A stretch of 64,000 nucleotides of DNA from Clostridium pascui (GTDB lineage Bacteria > Bacillota > Clostridia > Clostridiales > Clostridiaceae): NCBI RefSeq assembly GCF_016908015.1, contig NZ_JAFBDB010000003.1, positions 1 through 64,000 of the forward strand. The letters run 5' to 3'. A program made the position numbers and the translations under genes. How positions within the stretch are numbered: the first letter of the stretch is position 1; each line of letters begins with the position of its first letter. The notes under the pieces were generated by a model. The model was not told the origin of the DNA. It worked only from the letters and a program-made list of their open reading frames with translations, and did no database searches. Of the stretch, positions 1 to 8,336 are shown one piece after another.

Positions 1-209
1 GCATAGGATATAACGTCTCCACCTGCTCCACCGTATTCCTTTGAAAATGGTATTCCCATCATTCCAAGCTTAGCCATCTTCTTTACGTTTTCCATAGGAA
101 ACTCTTCTGTTATATCGATTTCTGCTGCTAATGGCTTAACTTCAGTTTCAGCAAACTCTCTTACCATCTGTCTTACAAATTCTTGTTCTCTTGTTAATGA
201 AAAATTCAT
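1..209 (-). CDS. bcd: Butyryl-CoA dehydrogenase, N-terminal part (cut by window edge)
   Basis: The visible 69 codons begin MNFSLTREQEFVRQMVREF and continue to a KEYGGAGGDVISY segment, the typical N-terminus of short-chain acyl-CoA dehydrogenases of the clostridial Bcd type. The enzyme reduces crotonyl-CoA to butyryl-CoA with FAD and, in clostridia, electron-transfer flavoprotein. The start ATG follows a GGAGG site 8 bases upstream and lies 13 bases after the crt stop, so it is the second gene of the crt operon. The rest of the protein, and probably etfBA, thl and hbd, lie beyond the left edge. Confidence 0.93.
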   Translation of the reverse strand, partial: MNFSLTREQEFVRQMVREFAETEVKPLAAEIDITEEFPMENVKKMAKLGMMGIPFSKEYGGAGGDVISY

Positions 210-222
210 TATACTTTACCTC

Positions 223-1008
223 CTATCTATTTTTGAAGTTCTTTTCTTTTCTCTTTTCAACAAATGCTGTCATACCTTCTGTCTGGTCTTCAGTTGAGAA
301 ACATTCTCCAAACACTTCTGATTCGTAGGATAACGCTGTATCTATATCACATTGCATTCCTCTGTTTATAGCTGCTTTAGAAAGCATTACAGCTACAGGT
401 GCATTTGCTGCTATTTTATTAGCTAAAGCTTTAGCTTCATCCATTAGACTTTCTACTTCTACAACTTTATTTACAAGTCCAATTCTTAAAGCTTCTTCAG
501 CATTTATTATGTCTCCAGTATATATTAACTGTTTAGCCATTCCCATTCCTACAAGTCTTGGTAATCTTTGAGTTCCACCAAAACCTGGAGTAATTCCTAG
601 GCCAACTTCTGGTTGTCCAAATTTTGCCTTTGTAGTAGCTATTCTTATATCACAAGACATAGCTATTTCGCATCCACCACCAAGAGCAAATCCATGAATA
701 GCTGCTATAACAGGTTTTTCTAAAGTTTCTAACTTTCTGAATACTTTATTTCCAAGTATTCCGAATTTCCTGCCTTCCATTGTGTTTAACTCTTTCATTT
801 CAGTGATATCTGCACCTGCTACAAATGCCTTATCTCCACCACCAGTAAGTATAACTGCTAATACTTCATTATCATTTGCTAAATCATCAACTATTATGTC
901 TAATTCCTTTAAAGTTTCTGAATTTAGTGCATTTAAAGCTTGAGGTCTATTGATTTTAACAATAGCAACCTTGCCTTCTTTTTCAAGGATAACATTTTTA
1001 AATTCCAT
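223..1008 (-). CDS. crt: Crotonase (3-hydroxybutyryl-CoA dehydratase)
   Basis: A full-length 261-residue enoyl-CoA hydratase/isomerase family protein. The oxyanion-hole segment GFALGGGCEIAMSCD lies around residues 106-120. The two acidic residues expected for hydratase activity are Glu114 and Glu134 (in GQPEVGLGITPGFGG). It dehydrates 3-hydroxybutyryl-CoA to crotonyl-CoA in cytosolic butyrate formation. It is the first gene of an operon with bcd directly behind it, and rex lies just upstream on the same strand. Its upstream region carries a near-consensus Rex operator and a good promoter, so control by the NADH/NAD+ ratio is expected. Confidence 0.96.
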   Translation of the reverse strand: MEFKNVILEKEGKVAIVKINRPQALNALNSETLKELDIIVDDLANDNEVLAVILTGGGDKAFVAGADITEMKELNTMEGRKFGILGNKVFRKLETLEKPVIAAIHGFALGGGCEIAMSCDIRIATTKAKFGQPEVGLGITPGFGGTQRLPRLVGMGMAKQLIYTGDIINAEEALRIGLVNKVVEVESLMDEAKALANKIAANAPVAVMLSKAAINRGMQCDIDTALSYESEVFGECFSTEDQTEGMTAFVEKRKEKNFKNR

Positions 1009-1043
1009 ATCAAATTGTCCTCCCTATAATTTTTTTATAAATC

Positions 1044-1061
1044 TTGTTAATATTATAACAA
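1044..1061 (-). promoter_or_regulatory. Rex operator upstream of crt
   Basis: The 18-base palindrome TTGTTAATATTATAACAA matches the consensus TTGTTAANNNNTTAACAA at 13 of 14 fixed positions. It lies 35 bases upstream of the crt ATG. On the minus strand a TATAAT hexamer sits inside the palindrome, so bound Rex could block a start here or act as a roadblock to the stronger promoter upstream. rex itself is the adjacent gene. Confidence 0.88.
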
Positions 1062-1097
1062 AGATTTATAAAAAATAAAATATCTATACTCATTTTT

Positions 1098-1126
1098 ATT
1101 ATATAACGTAGAAATTTACTTTTCAA
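1098..1126 (-). promoter_or_regulatory. Sigma-A-type promoter of the crt operon
   Basis: On the minus strand TTGAAA is followed after 17 bases by TATAAT, which is close to consensus. Transcription would start near 1091, about 80 bases before the crt ATG, placing the Rex operator about 30-47 bases into the transcribed region. Confidence 0.7.
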
Positions 1127-1218
1127 CAAAAAAGTTTATATTTTTTAAAAAAACCAAAAAAATAATTTGGAAATAACATTAGTTTATTCCAAATTATATT
1201 GATTTATAACGCCTTAAA

Positions 1219-1236
1219 TTGTTTAAAATTAAACAA
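1219..1236. promoter_or_regulatory. Possible second, weaker Rex-like palindrome
   Basis: TTGTTTAAAATTAAACAA is a near-perfect palindrome that matches the Rex consensus at 12 of 14 fixed positions, with TTTA instead of TTAA at both symmetric sites. It lies between the rex stop and the crt promoter. In such AT-rich sequence a chance palindrome is possible, so this is only a candidate second site. Confidence 0.35.
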
Positions 1237-1277
1237 GCGACATTTTTCCACAAACTTATACTTAATTATTTTTTCTT

Positions 1278-1913
1278 TTAATTCTCATCCTGACTCATTA
1301 AATAACTTAAAGTAAGTAAACTTTCGCTTAAATGAACATTTTCAGTGTGTACTTCTTCCGGAACCTTTAAGTCAATTGGAGCAAAGTTCCATATGCTTTT
1401 AATGCCATTTCTTACAAATATGTCTGCAACATTTTGAGCCGCTTTACTTGGAACACATATTACTCCAACGTCTGTTGAATTTTTCTTTAGATAATCTTCC
1501 AAGCCATCTATATCGTTTATTTCGATATCTCTTATTTTTAGTCCTACAAGTTTAGGATTTATATCAAATATAGCTTGCAAGCTAAAACCCAGTCTATCAA
1601 ATTTAGTATAATTCGCTATTGCCTGCCCTATATTTCCCGCCCCTACTATTATCGTTTTATACTCTCTGGTAAGACCTAATATCCCACTTATTTGGTTATA
1701 TAATTCTTTAACATTATATCCATAACCTTGCTGTCCAAAATCACCAAAGCAGTTAAAATCTTGTCTAATTTGAGAAGCAGTGAAGCCTATTTTTTTACTT
1801 AATTCCTTTGAGGAAATCCTATCAACTTCATTTTTAAGTAAATCCCCAAGATATCTATGGTATTTAGGCAGTCTTTTTATTACAGCCATTGATATATCTT
1901 TTTTCTTGTCCAT
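1278..1913 (-). CDS. rex: Redox-sensing transcriptional repressor Rex
   Basis: A 211-residue Rex-family regulator. The N-terminal winged helix includes the ASQIRQDFNCFGDFGQQGYGY segment, which is highly conserved in Rex. It is followed by a Rossmann NAD(H)-binding domain with GAGNIG near residue 91 and a C-terminal segment (SIWNFAPIDLKVP) typical of the family. Rex binds operators when NADH is low and releases them when NADH rises. I chose the ATG at 1913, spaced 5 bases from AGAGGTG, over the GTG one codon earlier. It lies upstream of the crt-bcd operon, which carries a matching operator, and divergent from the ABC-F gene, as in the ydi region of Bacillus. Confidence 0.96.
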   Translation of the reverse strand: MDKKKDISMAVIKRLPKYHRYLGDLLKNEVDRISSKELSKKIGFTASQIRQDFNCFGDFGQQGYGYNVKELYNQISGILGLTREYKTIIVGAGNIGQAIANYTKFDRLGFSLQAIFDINPKLVGLKIRDIEINDIDGLEDYLKKNSTDVGVICVPSKAAQNVADIFVRNGIKSIWNFAPIDLKVPEEVHTENVHLSESLLTLSYLMSQDEN

Positions 1914-2094
1914 CACTACACCTCTTAAATCTTATTTTAATCATCTTTATATTTTACCACATTTTTTATTTCTATACTATAATATATTGTGAAAAATATA
2001 GCGAAATTATTAATAAATATCTATAAAATAATTTATATCTACAAAAATTTAGCTTTACATAGTACAATAGTAATGATAAAGAGGTGAATTAATA

Positions 2095-4017
2095 ATGATA
2101 GTTTTAAGTTCAAAGGAAATTCATAAGACTTTTGGAATAGATATTATATTAGATAATGTTACTTTTAGTGTAAATGAAGGTGATAAGATTGGGCTTATAG
2201 GTCCTAATGGCGCCGGTAAATCTACATTATTTAAAATACTAATGGGCACTATGGAATACGATAGCGGAGAGTTATTTATAGATAAGAATAAAAATTTAGG
2301 TTATCTTTCTCAGCACCTTTCCTTAGATTCTAACAATACAATATATGATGAAATGCTAAAGGTATTTGAAGATATAATAAATCTCGAAAATAAAATGAGA
2401 AGTTTAGAAATTAAGATGAATGAACCTTATGACCCATCTAATGAAGAATATCATAGTAAAATAATAAAAGATTACTCTGTAGCTACAGAGTTATATAATA
2501 ATCGTGGCGGATATACCTATAAAGGCGAAATAAGTAAGGTGTTAAAAGGACTCGGATTCACTGAACAAGATTTTGACAAAGCCATAAATTGTCTAAGTGG
2601 AGGTCAAAAAACAAGAGTATCCTTGTGTAAGCTCCTACTGACCAATCCTCAGATATTGTTACTTGACGAACCTACCAACCATTTAGACTTAGAGGCAATT
2701 GAATGGTTAGAAGATTATTTAAAGGCATATAAAGGAACCATTATAATCATATCTCATGATAGATATTTCTTAGATGCAATAACCAATAGAACAATGGAAC
2801 TTTTAAATGGCCGCATGAACTCTTATGATGGTAATTATACTAAATTTATTGATTATAAGAAAAAAGATTATGATGTAAAACTAAAGGCTTTTAATTTACA
2901 ACAAGCTGAAATTAAAAGACAGGAAGAAATTATAGAGAAATTTAGATCCTTTAATCGTGAAAAAAGTATAAAAGCTGCCGAAAGCAGACAAAAGGCTCTA
3001 GATAAGATAGATAGAATTGATGCTCCTGATAGAGATCCTAGAGCTGCTAAAATCACCTTTTCTACTCTTATAAAAAGCGGTAACGATGTGCTTCACATAG
3101 AAAATATGAGTAAAAGCTATGGTGATAAGTTACTTTTTCAAGACTTAAACTTAGATATTAGACGTGAAGAAAAAGTAGCTCTCATAGGTGAAAATGGCAG
3201 GGGTAAGACCACCTTACTTAAAATAATAATGGATACCATCAATGCTGATACGGGCTTAAAACTACTTGGTAAAAATGTGTTTTTAGGTTACTATGATCAA
3301 GAACAATCTGATTTGAACCTGGAAAAAACAATAATTGATGAAGTATGGGATGAATTTCCAGATATGACCACCACACAAATCAGAAGTGCATTGGCAGCCT
3401 TTTTATTTACTGGTGATGATGTGTTCAAAGAAATAAAAAAGTTAAGCGGTGGAGAAAAGTGTAGAATTAATTTATTAAAACTTATGCTTTCTAAATCTAA
3501 CTTTTTACTTTTAGATGAACCGACTAATCATTTAGATATTATGTCTCGTGAAGCACTTGAAGACGCCATAATGGATTATGACGGAACAGTTTTAGTTATC
3601 TCTCATGACAGATATTTTTTAAATAAAGTTATCAACAAAATATATGAGTTAAACCAAGGCGGAGTTAAGGAATACCTTGGCAATTATTCTTACTATATAG
3701 AAAAGAAAAAAAATCCACATAGATTTATGATAGAAGAGGAACAAGAAGGTAAAACTAAAACTCAAATACATCTAGAAAAGAAGAAAAAACGCGATATAGA
3801 AAAAGCCGAAAAAGAGAAAAAGCTTAAAATTAAGCATATTGAAGGCTCCATAGCTGATAAAGAAGAGTTACTTGTAGATCTTCAAAATCAACTATGCCTT
3901 GAAGAAGTTTATTCCGACCCTTTAAAAAGTGAGGACGTAAATAAACAAATTATTAAAATTCAAGAAGAAATCGAAAAACTATACGAAGAATGGGAAACCT
4001 ACTTATCCGAGGATTAA
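2095..4017 (+). CDS. ABC-F family ATPase, YdiF-like
   Basis: A 640-residue protein with two ABC ATPase domains and no membrane segments. Domain 1 has Walker A GPNGAGKS (residues 36-43), signature LSGGQ and LLLDEPTNHLD. Domain 2 has Walker A GENGRGKT, signature LSGGEK and again LLLDEPTNHLD. A charged linker (RQEEIIEKFRSFNREKSIKAAESRQ) joins the domains, and a long lysine/glutamate-rich C-terminal coiled coil follows, as in B. subtilis YdiF. ABC-F proteins act on the ribosome. A housekeeping translation role is more likely than drug resistance, but the sequence cannot decide this. A good AGAGGTGA site precedes the ATG. The gene is divergent from rex. Confidence 0.88.
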   Translation: MIVLSSKEIHKTFGIDIILDNVTFSVNEGDKIGLIGPNGAGKSTLFKILMGTMEYDSGELFIDKNKNLGYLSQHLSLDSNNTIYDEMLKVFEDIINLENKMRSLEIKMNEPYDPSNEEYHSKIIKDYSVATELYNNRGGYTYKGEISKVLKGLGFTEQDFDKAINCLSGGQKTRVSLCKLLLTNPQILLLDEPTNHLDLEAIEWLEDYLKAYKGTIIIISHDRYFLDAITNRTMELLNGRMNSYDGNYTKFIDYKKKDYDVKLKAFNLQQAEIKRQEEIIEKFRSFNREKSIKAAESRQKALDKIDRIDAPDRDPRAAKITFSTLIKSGNDVLHIENMSKSYGDKLLFQDLNLDIRREEKVALIGENGRGKTTLLKIIMDTINADTGLKLLGKNVFLGYYDQEQSDLNLEKTIIDEVWDEFPDMTTTQIRSALAAFLFTGDDVFKEIKKLSGGEKCRINLLKLMLSKSNFLLLDEPTNHLDIMSREALEDAIMDYDGTVLVISHDRYFLNKVINKIYELNQGGVKEYLGNYSYYIEKKKNPHRFMIEEEQEGKTKTQIHLEKKKKRDIEKAEKEKKLKIKHIEGSIADKEELLVDLQNQLCLEEVYSDPLKSEDVNKQIIKIQEEIEKLYEEWETYLSED

Positions 4018-4039
4018 TAACTTTAAAATCAGTTTGTAA

Positions 4040-4070
4040 AGTTTAGGTGAAGACCTCTTCATCTAAACTA
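4040..4070 (+). terminator. Hairpin after the ABC-F gene
   Basis: Two 14-base arms (4040-4053 and 4056-4069, one G-T pair) form a long stem with a tiny loop. Only a short, interrupted T run follows, so it may be a weak terminator. It lies between the ABC-F stop and the ribosome-binding site of the transporter gene. Confidence 0.55.
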
Positions 4071-4105
4071 ATTTTATGTACAATAAAAAATCAGGAGGTA
4101 ACTCT

Positions 4106-5071
4106 ATGAATTCCAAAAAAGAATTCCTACCATATATTGCATCTATATGCTATGCTACTATATTCGGACTTAGCTTTTTATTTTCTAAAAAAGCTCTTAA
4201 TCACTCTTCTCCCTTTGAACTATTATCATATAGGTTTTTAGTTGGCTTTGTATTTATGTCTTTACTAATATTATTTAAAGTAGTAACTGTAAATTACAAA
4301 AACAAAAACTTAAAGCCTTTATTCTTAGTTGCACTAGCTCAGCCTGTTTTTTATTTTATTTTTGAAACCTATGGGCTTAAATTTTCCTCTAGTTCTCAAG
4401 CCGGAATTATGATAGCCCTAATTCCCATATGCGTAACAATTGCAGCTATATACTTCTTAGATGAGAACTCCAACATATATCAGTGGATTTTTATAGTTTT
4501 ATCAGTGATTGGAGTAATCCTCATTACAGTATATAACGGAAACAGTAATAGCTCAAATACTGTTTTAGGAACATTTCTTTTACTAGGAGCCGTTATTTCC
4601 GCATCTGTTTTTAATATACTTTCCAGGAAGGTTTCTATAAGATTCTCTTCTTTTGAAATCACTTACTTTATGATGGGTATAGCAGCACTAACCTTTAACT
4701 TTTTATCCTTATCCACTCATCTAGTAAGTGGAACCCTAATAAATTATTTTGCCCCACTGAAGTCTAAAGACTTTTTAATATCAATATTTTATTTAGGATT
4801 ACTCTCATCAGTTGTAGCCTTCTTTCTTGTAAATTATAGTTTATCAAAATTAGAAGCTTCAAAATCTGTAGTCTTTACAAACTTATCTACTATAGTATCT
4901 ATAGTAGCAGGTGTAGTATTTTTAAAAGAAAAGTTTTATACTTATCATATAATAGGTTCTCTACTAATACTTGGTGGTATATGGGGAACTAACTATATGA
5001 ACATATCAAAACAAAAAGAAAAAAATACTTTATTAAAAGGAGAGGAAAGTTATGCCACAGATAAAAATTAG
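4106..5071 (+). CDS. EamA/DMT family transporter
   Basis: A 321-residue integral membrane protein with about ten hydrophobic segments arranged as two EamA repeats. The second repeat ends in the characteristic VVAFFLVNYSLSKLEASKS and ...GVVFLKEKF segments. Members export amino acids, nucleobases or other metabolites; the substrate cannot be read from the sequence. I chose the ATG at 4106 because an AGGAGG site lies 7 bases upstream; the longer frame from 4076 would begin before that site. The downstream DUF1904 gene overlaps its end by 20 bases, so the two are co-transcribed. Confidence 0.85.
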   Translation: MNSKKEFLPYIASICYATIFGLSFLFSKKALNHSSPFELLSYRFLVGFVFMSLLILFKVVTVNYKNKNLKPLFLVALAQPVFYFIFETYGLKFSSSSQAGIMIALIPICVTIAAIYFLDENSNIYQWIFIVLSVIGVILITVYNGNSNSSNTVLGTFLLLGAVISASVFNILSRKVSIRFSSFEITYFMMGIAALTFNFLSLSTHLVSGTLINYFAPLKSKDFLISIFYLGLLSSVVAFFLVNYSLSKLEASKSVVFTNLSTIVSIVAGVVFLKEKFYTYHIIGSLLILGGIWGTNYMNISKQKEKNTLLKGEESYATDKN

Positions 5072-5378
5072 AGGCCTTAAAGAATCTGAAGTATGCAAAA
5101 TAAGCAAAGATATGGTAGATGAGCTTCAAACTCTTTTAAAATGCCCTAGAGAATACTTTACCATAGAACTTATACCTACTACTTTAATAAAAGATGGTGA
5201 AGTTGCAGCTCCTTATGCTTTTGTTGAAATAGGTTGGTTTGATAGAGGTCAACAAACCCAAGATATGGTTGCTGGTATAGTGACAAAGCACGTACTGGAA
5301 ACTGGTCATGAAAGTGTAGACATAATGTTTACCGCATTTAAGGAAAGCTGTTACTACGAAAACGGAATGCACTTTTAA
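5052..5378 (+). CDS. DUF1904 family protein
   Basis: A 108-residue protein beginning MPQIKIRGLKESEVCKISK, recognisable as the DUF1904 family, whose members resemble the small 4-oxalocrotonate tautomerase fold. The initiator Met is followed by Pro, which in tautomerases becomes the catalytic N-terminal proline. This is suggestive but not proof of activity. The AAAGGAGAGG site lies within the end of the transporter gene, and the two genes overlap by 20 bases. Function unknown. Confidence 0.75.
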   Translation: MPQIKIRGLKESEVCKISKDMVDELQTLLKCPREYFTIELIPTTLIKDGEVAAPYAFVEIGWFDRGQQTQDMVAGIVTKHVLETGHESVDIMFTAFKESCYYENGMHF

Positions 5379-5407
5379 AAAAGTTGCCTCAAAGGCAACT
5401 TTTTTTA
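5376..5407. terminator. Bidirectional terminator
   Basis: A stem AAAAAGTTGCC/GGCAACTTTTT with a TCAAA loop ends in T runs on both strands. It serves the DUF1904 gene on the plus strand and proC on the minus strand. Confidence 0.88.
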
Positions 5408-6214
5408 CTTCCCACTCATCTTTTTTGATTTTTCTCCACAGACTTTTACCGCTTCAATTATAGTTCCTCTAAAGTTGTTCTTTTCTAAGGAATACACAGC
5501 TTCAATTGTAGTTCCTCCTGGTGAACATACCTTATCTTTCAATTGTCCTGGGTGCTCTCCTGTTTCAAGAACCATTTTTGCAGAACCTAGCACTGCTTGA
5601 GCCGCCATTTTATAAGCTTTATCTCTGGCAAGTCCTTGCATTACTCCCCCATCTGCTAGAGCCTCTATGAACATATATACATAAGCAGGTGAAGATCCAC
5701 TTATAGAAGTTACTGCATCCATGAGTTTTTCTTCCACCCACTCTACTTTTCCAAGACTTTCAAATATCGAAGATACTTCTTTTTCCTCTTCTTCAATTAA
5801 AGACCCATCATGGCATATTGCAGCCATGCCTTCTCCTACTAAAGCTGGAGTATTTGGCATAACCTTCACAAATTTATTTTCAGTGTTAAAGGACTCCTTT
5901 AAAAACTCTATGGAAATCCCTGCTCCTATGGTAATAATAATTGCATCTTTTTTAACAGTTTCTTTTATCTCATCTATTACTTCCTTATGCTTATTAGGCT
6001 TTACTGCAAGTATTATAATGTCGCTAAGCCTAGCAACATCTCTATTATTAGTAGTAATAAGTACTCCATGTTCACTCTTCACCTTTTCAAGTTCAGGCAT
6101 AGTAGGATTGCTTACTAGTATTTTTTTGTTTTCAACAATATTAGATTTTACTAATCCTCCAATGATAGCTTGCCCCATGTTTCCACATCCTATAAAGCCT
6201 ATACTTTTATTCAT
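5405..6214 (-). CDS. proC: Pyrroline-5-carboxylate reductase
   Basis: A 269-residue ProC. The N-terminal Rossmann motif GCGNMGQAIIGGL (residues 9-21) binds NAD(P)H. Conserved family blocks VKVMPNTPALVGEGM and SGSSPAYVYMFIEALADGGV follow, and the C-terminal signature KDKVCSPGGTTIEAV is present. It catalyses the last step of proline synthesis. GGAGG precedes the ATG. It is a single gene with its own bidirectional terminator. Proline is also a compatible solute, but nothing here shows osmotic control. Confidence 0.95.
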   Translation of the reverse strand: MNKSIGFIGCGNMGQAIIGGLVKSNIVENKKILVSNPTMPELEKVKSEHGVLITTNNRDVARLSDIIILAVKPNKHKEVIDEIKETVKKDAIIITIGAGISIEFLKESFNTENKFVKVMPNTPALVGEGMAAICHDGSLIEEEEKEVSSIFESLGKVEWVEEKLMDAVTSISGSSPAYVYMFIEALADGGVMQGLARDKAYKMAAQAVLGSAKMVLETGEHPGQLKDKVCSPGGTTIEAVYSLEKNNFRGTIIEAVKVCGEKSKKMSGK

Positions 6215-6341
6215 ATGTTTACCTCCACACTATTAAATAATAATCTTTCTCTTCAAGTTGTATATATAATACGCCTTAATTCACTTCATTAATTATATCA
6301 TATGCATTTATGTTATATAATAATCTGATCACAAAAATACA

Positions 6342-6365
6342 GAAAGCCGACCTCTGTCGACTTTC
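6342..6365 (-). terminator. Terminator of the peptide-transporter operon
   Basis: The arms GAAAGCCGAC and GTCGACTTTC enclose CTCT. On the minus strand the stem is followed by TGTATTTTTG. It lies 12 bases past the stop of the last ATPase gene. Confidence 0.75.
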
Positions 6366-6376
6366 ACCTTAAACTA

Positions 6377-7345
6377 TTAATCATTATATAGGTGGCAGGC
6401 TACACTATGCCTTCCTTCAATCTCTATCATTTTAGGTTCCTCCACCTTACATATGTCCATGCACTTAGAGCATCTTGTATGAAATCTGCAACCAGAGGGA
6501 GGGTTCAACGGACTTGGCACATCTCCCTTTAGTATAACTCTTTCCTTTTGTACTTTAGGATTAGGCACAGGAATTGCAGAGAGAAGCGCCTGAGTATACG
6601 GATGCTTTGGAGCGCCATATAATTTTTTATCATTTGCTATCTCCACAAGTTTTCCTAAATACATTACCCCTACTCTATTACTCACATGCTTTACAACATT
6701 TAACCCATGAGCTATAAAGAGATATGTCAAATCGAATTCCTTTTGAAGATCATGTAGTAAGTTTAAGACTTGGGCTTGTATAGAAACATCCAGTGCTGAC
6801 ACAGCTTCATCACAAACTATAAGTTTGGGATTTACAGAAATTGCCCTTGCTATCCCAACTCTCTGTCTTTGTCCACCACTAAATTCATGAGGATATCTGT
6901 CTTTATGATAACTTGCAAGTCCTACATAATTTAATAGCTTTAGAACTCTTTTTTCTATTTCCGCGCTTTCTGCTATCTTATTTATTTTCATAGGCTCTGC
7001 TATTATATCTCCTATTGTCATTCTAGGATTTAAAGATGCATATGGATCTTGGAATATTATTTGTATATTTTTACTTAGACTTCTTTTATCTTTTTTGCTT
7101 AGTTCTCTTATATCCTTACCTTCAAATAATACATTGCCGCTGGTTGGATTCATCAAATTCACAAGCATTCTGCCAGTAGTAGATTTACCACAGCCCGATT
7201 CTCCTACTAAACCTAAGGTTTCTCCCTTATATATATTAAAACTTACATCATCCACGGCTTTAACATATCCTTTATTGCTGCTCAAAAATCCAGATTGCAC
7301 AGGAAAGTATTTTTTCAAATTCTTTACTTCCATCAAAAGTTCCAT
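6377..7345 (-). CDS. Peptide ABC transporter ATP-binding protein (OppF/DppF type)
   Basis: A 322-residue ABC ATPase. Walker A is GESGCGKST, the signature is FSGGQRQRVGIARA and Walker B is LIVCDEAVSALD. The C-terminal oligopeptide-transporter extension contains the cysteine segment CRFHTRCSKCMDIC, which in relatives binds an iron-sulfur cluster. It powers peptide import with the second ATPase. It is the last gene of the operon, 2 bases after the preceding ATPase gene. Confidence 0.92.
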   Translation of the reverse strand: MELLMEVKNLKKYFPVQSGFLSSNKGYVKAVDDVSFNIYKGETLGLVGESGCGKSTTGRMLVNLMNPTSGNVLFEGKDIRELSKKDKRSLSKNIQIIFQDPYASLNPRMTIGDIIAEPMKINKIAESAEIEKRVLKLLNYVGLASYHKDRYPHEFSGGQRQRVGIARAISVNPKLIVCDEAVSALDVSIQAQVLNLLHDLQKEFDLTYLFIAHGLNVVKHVSNRVGVMYLGKLVEIANDKKLYGAPKHPYTQALLSAIPVPNPKVQKERVILKGDVPSPLNPPSGCRFHTRCSKCMDICKVEEPKMIEIEGRHSVACHLYND

Positions 7346-7347
7346 AG

Positions 7348-8325
7348 TTATACCTTCCCCCTTTCTTTGTTACTATACAAAAAGCATCTTACTTGTCTTC
7401 CGTTTTGCTCTATCAAAGGAGGCTCTTTTGACATACATCTCTCACTGCATTTACTACATCTGCTACTGAACGCACAACCTTCAGGCATTTCTAAAGGATT
7501 TGGAACCATCCCGGGTATCATAAATAACTTTTCACACTCCTCATCTATCTTAGGAATAGAATTTAACAATCCCTGGGTATATGGATGCATTGGATTTTCA
7601 AAAATCTCATCTACCGTCCCATTTTCAACAACCTTTCCACAATACATGACTACAACCTTATCGGCTGTTTCCGCAACTACTCCTAGATCATGAGTTATCA
7701 AAAGTATTGATGTCCCTAGCTTTTCCTTAAGCTTAACCATTAAATCCAATATCTGAGCTTGTATCGTAACATCTAGTGCAGTAGTTGGCTCATCTGCAAT
7801 TAAAAGTTCTGGATTACAAGTAAGAGCCATAGCAATCATTACACGCTGCCTCATACCTCCACTTAACTGATGGGGATAATCCTTAATCCTCGTTTCTGGA
7901 GAAGGTATTCCTACTAATTCAAGCATCTCTATTACTTTCTTTTCTGCTTCTTTTTTAGATAACTTCTCATGTCTCATAATAGATTCAGAAATTTGTTTTC
8001 CTACAGTAAATACAGGATTTAATGATGTCATAGGCTCTTGAAATATCATAGAAATTTTATTTCCTCTTATATCCTGCATTTCTCTTTTGTTTTTATTTAG
8101 TAAATTTTCACCCTTAAATAATATCTCTCCATCTATAACTTTTCCCGGAGGACTTGGTATGAGTCCCATGACAGATAAAGAAGTAACACTTTTACCACTG
8201 CCGGATTCTCCAACAATTGCTACAACTTCTCCCTTACCTATACTAAAGTCTACACCATTAACCGCATTTACAAGTCCACCTTGCACTTTAAATTGAGTTT
8301 TTAGATTCTTCACTTCTAGTAACAT
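7348..8325 (-). CDS. Peptide ABC transporter ATP-binding protein (OppD/DppD type)
   Basis: A 325-residue ABC ATPase. It has Walker [10 protein letters not shown], the DppD/OppD block [13 protein letters not shown], signature [15 protein letters not shown] and Walker [15 protein letters not shown]-terminal four-cysteine segment ([14 protein letters not shown]) is present as in its partner. The ATG at 8325 follows GAGGTG with normal spacing; an in-frame GTG at 8334 is part of that site and is not preferred. The intracellular ATPase pairs with the downstream gene product. Confidence 0.92.
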   Translation of the reverse strand: MLLEVKNLKTQFKVQGGLVNAVNGVDFSIGKGEVVAIVGESGSGKSVTSLSVMGLIPSPPGKVIDGEILFKGENLLNKNKREMQDIRGNKISMIFQEPMTSLNPVFTVGKQISESIMRHEKLSKKEAEKKVIEMLELVGIPSPETRIKDYPHQLSGGMRQRVMIAMALTCNPELLIADEPTTALDVTIQAQILDLMVKLKEKLGTSILLITHDLGVVAETADKVVVMYCGKVVENGTVDEIFENPMHPYTQGLLNSIPKIDEECEKLFMIPGMVPNPLEMPEGCAFSSRCSKCSERCMSKEPPLIEQNGRQVRCFLYSNKERGKV

Positions 8326-8336
8326 TTCAATCACCT

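Noticed and set aside
2095-4017. Antibiotic-resistance ABC-F protein
   Set aside because: The long C-terminal coiled coil and the location beside rex fit a housekeeping YdiF-type protein better than a resistance determinant.
5721-6236. 171-codon plus-strand reading frame opposite proC
   Set aside because: It is a shadow of proC; serine- and hydrophobic-rich translation and no start signal.
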